A stretch of 64,000 bases of DNA from Synechococcus sp. CO36386bin_29 (lineage in GTDB: Bacteria > Cyanobacteriota > Cyanobacteriia > PCC-6307 > Cyanobiaceae). Position numbers and translations under genes: made by a program. Numbering within the stretch: the stretch's first letter is position 1; each line of letters starts with the position of its first letter. This document shows positions 61,398 to 64,000 of the stretch, piece by piece. Below the pieces are notes generated by a model. It saw only the letters and a program-made list of their open reading frames with translations, was not told where the DNA came from and did no database searches. The stretch spans positions 21,644-85,643 of the forward strand of contig WTFZ01000146.1 of NCBI GenBank assembly GCA_011523835.1, given 5' to 3'.

Positions 61398-62261
61398 TCA
61401 GGCGTTGGCGACTGATGGGGTGACGTCGGTCTCGGGTTTGGCGTTGCTGCTGAACCATGCCTCCCAGGCATCGGACTCCTCAACGACCACGGTGGAACGC
61501 ATCCCTCCGTGGTAGGGGCCGCACAGTTCTGCGCAGACAATCGGGTAGCGGCCCGGGCGTGTCGCTGTGAAGCTCAGCTGAGTCGGCTGGCCGGGGATCA
61601 CGTCCTGCTTGAGGCGGAACTCAGGAACCCAAAAGGCGTGGATGACATCCTTGGCTTCCATCCGCAGTGTCACCGGGCGCCCTGCCGGTACATGAAGCTC
61701 TCCGGAAATGATGTCTCCCTGCGGGTAGTGAAAGAGGAAGGCAAACTGCATTGCCGTGACGTCGATGGGAAGAGCGGCAGCTGCCGTCGCCGTGTCTTCG
61801 ATGGAGCCGGAGCTGATGCCGCCCCAGATGCGCTCCTCACCCGATGCGGCGCCTGACATGGCCATGTGGTCGTGGGCAAGCGGAACCATTCCGCCCATCC
61901 GGTCGTAGATGTCGTAGCTGTAGAGGCCGACAAAAAGAACGACAACAGCCGGAACCGCAGTCCAGAAGATCTCAAGCGGCAAATTGCCTTCCATGGCAAT
62001 GCCATCTCCCAGCTGCCCTGGACGACGCCTGAAGCGAATCAAGCTGAACACAAGTAGTCCAACGATCCCGATGAACAGGATGGTCCCAATCGTGAACAAA
62101 ACCTGAAAAAGTTCGTCGTAGATCGGGGCATTTGCGCTCGCGTCAACGGGCAGGAGATTGAAGTTATGCCCGATCCATATCCCAGCGAGGACAAGGATCA
62201 TGCCGATCACAAGAGTGACGATGGCGGAAGGGATCTGCACCCATCTGGACCCTGACTTCAT
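61398..62261 (-). CDS. ctaC: Cytochrome c oxidase subunit II
   Basis: A 287-residue protein with two N-terminal helices (IPSAIVTLVIGMILVLAGIW and LFQVLFTIGTILFIGIVGLL) and a cupredoxin domain outside the membrane. The CuA site is complete: His in DVIHAFWVPEF and the CAELCGPYHGGM motif with two Cys, His and Met. It receives electrons from cytochrome c or plastocyanin. A plausible promoter lies at 62299-62327. It opens the leftward ctaC-ctaD-ctaE operon. Confidence 0.96.
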   Translation of the reverse strand: MKSGSRWVQIPSAIVTLVIGMILVLAGIWIGHNFNLLPVDASANAPIYDELFQVLFTIGTILFIGIVGLLVFSLIRFRRRPGQLGDGIAMEGNLPLEIFWTAVPAVVVLFVGLYSYDIYDRMGGMVPLAHDHMAMSGAASGEERIWGGISSGSIEDTATAAAALPIDVTAMQFAFLFHYPQGDIISGELHVPAGRPVTLRMEAKDVIHAFWVPEFRLKQDVIPGQPTQLSFTATRPGRYPIVCAELCGPYHGGMRSTVVVEESDAWEAWFSSNAKPETDVTPSVANA

Positions 62262-62298
62262 TCAGCGTATGGAGGCCGGCCGGTATCTCCATGGATGG

Positions 62299-62327
62299 AT
62301 TGTTAAGCGTGGATGAAAATTGTTCAA
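62299..62327 (-). promoter_or_regulatory. Possible sigma-70-type promoter of ctaCDE
   Basis: On the minus strand TTGAAC (62322-62327) and TAACAAT (62299-62305) are 16 bases apart, 38 bases upstream of the ctaC ATG. The match to TTGACA/TATAAT is partial. The remaining 160 bases before ctaA show no gene. Confidence 0.35.
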
Positions 62328-62486
62328 TGCCACACGAAGGTGCCAGGTTTGGATCATTTCCTGTCAGCAAAAGTGGATCGATGAAGGGCTGTTGATGTTG
62401 TAGTCGTCCACAAAACGTGACGCTTTCGGACAGATCGCTACGGTCCGGATGTGTCGTTGGTGAATGTTTCGGATGGAGATTCATCA

Positions 62487-63413
62487 GTGACTCTTTCCAG
62501 CATGTCTCCGATTCGTCGGCGTCTTGGATTTCTCGCGGCTCATCTGGTTGTCGCCCTTGTCGCTCTCGTCGTCATCGGTGGAGCGACGCGCGTGATGGAA
62601 GCCGGTCTGGCCTGTCCGGACTGGCCCCTGTGCTTCGGCACCCTGCTGCCCGGTCGTCAGATGAATCTCCAGGTCTTTCTGGAGTGGTTTCATCGCCTTG
62701 ACGCGTTCGTTGTCGGCGTCGCTCTGCTTGTGATGGCCATTGTCGCTGTCCTGAGGAGGCGTCAGCTTCCGGCATGGCTCCCAGCACTGGCGATGGGGTT
62801 GGTGCTTCTGGTGGCGCTTCAGGGTGGGCTCGGTGCTCTCACCGTGCTGGACCTGCTGCCGTCCGGCATCGTCACGGCTCACTTGGCGATGGCCCTCACC
62901 CTGGTGGCTCTGCTCAGCGGTCTCACCCAGAGGCTGCTCCATCCAGGTGCCGAAGCTGCACCCGCCTGGTGGTCTCCACTGGCGGGATCGGCCCTGCTGG
63001 CTGTGGTGGCGCAATCCCTGCTGGGGGCTCTGATGGCAACCTCCTGGGCCGCTCAGCGTTGTCTTGCCGCGGGGGACGGTTGCCGCTGGCTGATCCTCCA
63101 CCGCAATGCCGCTGCGCCCACCGCCGCCCTCGTGCTGTTCTTCGTGTTCACAGCGCTTCTGGCGGGTGGATGGAGTCGCCGGCAGTGGCCGTATCTGATT
63201 CCTTTGGCAACTCTTGTGACCTGTCAGGTGGGTCTTGGAGTCGGGACGCTGCGGCTCGGCCTGTCGCAGCCTCTGGTCACTGTCGCCCATCAGCTCGTGG
63301 CAGCGCTGATGGTGGCACTGCTCGCCTCGCTTCTGGTGCGTCGTCCTGACGTGCCGTTCCCCTCTACGCCCGTCGTTCTCGACGAGTCCTCTCTGGAGCC
63401 CTGTCATGGCTAG
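62487..63413 (+). CDS. ctaA: Haem A synthase (CtaA/COX15)
   Basis: It oxidises the C8 methyl of haem O to the formyl group of haem A for the adjacent oxidase. The 308-residue product has eight helices with the conserved N-terminal loop [20 protein letters not shown], haem-ligand [12 protein letters not shown] and the later HLAMAL, HRNAA and HQLVAALMV histidines. I choose GTG 62487, with TGGAG 8 bases upstream; GTG 62451 and ATG 62502 are alternatives. It overlaps ctaB by 8 bases and is divergent from ctaC. Confidence 0.93.
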   Translation: MTLSSMSPIRRRLGFLAAHLVVALVALVVIGGATRVMEAGLACPDWPLCFGTLLPGRQMNLQVFLEWFHRLDAFVVGVALLVMAIVAVLRRRQLPAWLPALAMGLVLLVALQGGLGALTVLDLLPSGIVTAHLAMALTLVALLSGLTQRLLHPGAEAAPAWWSPLAGSALLAVVAQSLLGALMATSWAAQRCLAAGDGCRWLILHRNAAAPTAALVLFFVFTALLAGGWSRRQWPYLIPLATLVTCQVGLGVGTLRLGLSQPLVTVAHQLVAALMVALLASLLVRRPDVPFPSTPVVLDESSLEPCHG

Positions 63414-64000
63414 TTCAGCGACCGCAACGACTCCCACGCGTGAGGAGGTGGTTCCGTCCCGGAAACGAATCAAGCTTCCACCCTGGTTGGAGGTGGCCAA
63501 GCCCCGCTTGATTCCTCTGCTCCTCGCCACCACCCTCGGCGGGATGGCGCTCACCGAGGGCTGGCCGCTCTCCTCTCCGCGTCTTGTCTGCACCCTGGGA
63601 GGGGGAGCGCTCGCCGCGGCCGCTGCCGGCGTCCTCAACTGCCTCTGGGAGCAGGATCTGGATGGACGCATGAAGCGCACCAGCGGCAGGGCTTTGCCAT
63701 CGGGGAGGCTTTCGCCTACCAGCGCCTTCATCGGTGCCATCGCCTGCACCCTGGCGGCGGCGATGCTGTTGGTGAGTGGCGTCAACTGTCTGGCAGCCGG
63801 CCTGAGCCTGCTCGGCCTCTGCAGTTATGTGCTCCTCTACACCGCTCTTCTGAAGCCACGCACAACCCAGAACATCGTGATCGGAGGCGTCGCTGGAGCC
63901 ATCCCGCCTCTGGTGGGGGCGGCCGCGGCCACCGGCCATATCGGGCTGGGGGGCTGGTGGCTGTTCGCTCTGGTGATGGTCTGGACCCCGGCCCATTTCT
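63406..64000 (+). CDS. ctaB: Haem O synthase / protohaem IX farnesyltransferase (partial)
   Basis: It transfers a farnesyl group to protohaem to make haem O, the substrate of CtaA. The window holds the first about 198 residues, from [20 protein letters not shown] to VWTPAHF. The UbiA-type prenyltransferase motif is clear: [20 protein letters not shown], in which the Asp residues bind magnesium-pyrophosphate. Several helices follow ([31 protein letters not shown]). It is translationally coupled to ctaA by an 8-base overlap; the 3' end is beyond the window. Confidence 0.95.
   Translation, partial: MASSATATTPTREEVVPSRKRIKLPPWLEVAKPRLIPLLLATTLGGMALTEGWPLSSPRLVCTLGGGALAAAAAGVLNCLWEQDLDGRMKRTSGRALPSGRLSPTSAFIGAIACTLAAAMLLVSGVNCLAAGLSLLGLCSYVLLYTALLKPRTTQNIVIGGVAGAIPPLVGAAAATGHIGLGGWWLFALVMVWTPAHF

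Noticed and set aside
62484..63785. Minus-strand ORF (433 codons) opposite ctaA and ctaB
   Set aside because: Antisense shadow of two well-defined haem genes.

Overview
The window comes from a unicellular picocyanobacterium, most likely a marine Synechococcus/Cyanobium-type genome. The evidence is the mix of genes: ndhB of the photosynthetic NDH-1 complex, a Ycf46-type AAA protein, a cyAbrB regulator, DUF2808 and DUF2232 proteins, a PspA/Vipp1 homologue, a cyanobacterial YidC, and an A2-type cytochrome c oxidase cluster. Genes are tightly packed, many overlap by 4 bases, and the core is GC-rich. I cannot name the strain.

Region 1 (1-21816, minus strand) is one uninterrupted open reading frame of 7,272 codons that runs off the left edge. 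It encodes a giant, acidic, cysteine-poor protein without an N-terminal signal peptide. Its parts, N to C, are: about 3,500 residues containing at least five, probably six, divergent copies of a helical module; a first RTX calcium-binding array of about 59 nonapeptides; a 130-residue insert; a second RTX array; a PA14-like and a jelly-roll-like domain; a run of about ten RCC1-like propeller repeats; FG-GAP-like and dockerin-like calcium loops; and a further RTX array at the window edge. It fits a type I-secreted giant surface protein (adhesin, motility or defence), comparable in scale to SwmB of swimming Synechococcus. No transporter for it lies in the window.

Region 2 (21817-23730) is AT-rich and gene-poor. 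It holds one credible small secreted protein, one tiny coiled-coil ORF and about 0.95 kb with no supported gene. It ends at a tRNA-Arg(TCT), where composition switches to the GC-rich core. The layout looks like an accessory island abutting a tRNA.

Region 3 (23.9-38.1 kb) is housekeeping: an HTH protein, rsmI, cysQ, pnp, rpsN, rseP, serS, then the run (read leftward) rpmH-rnpA-PH protein-yidC-DUF177-ycf46, followed upstream by DUF2808, aroH and sppA.

Region 4 (38.1-50.2 kb) has an EamA exporter overlapping a GT4 glycosyltransferase, a GT-C glycosyltransferase, a DciA-like protein with a zinc ribbon, pspA, thioredoxin, an aminotransferase, biotin ligase, an M23 peptidase, two response regulators, an ABC ATPase and ndhB.

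Region 5 (50.3-59.1 kb) starts with topA and continues through a chain of overlapping genes (lipoprotein, DUF2232, CobT-like, Tat lipoprotein). Then come a ferredoxin-type aldo/keto reductase, a bifunctional-nuclease family protein, ribE and cyAbrB.

Region 6 (59.1-64.0 kb) is the respiratory oxidase locus: ctaC-ctaD-ctaE leftward and, divergently, ctaA-ctaB for haem A synthesis. ctaB is cut by the right edge.
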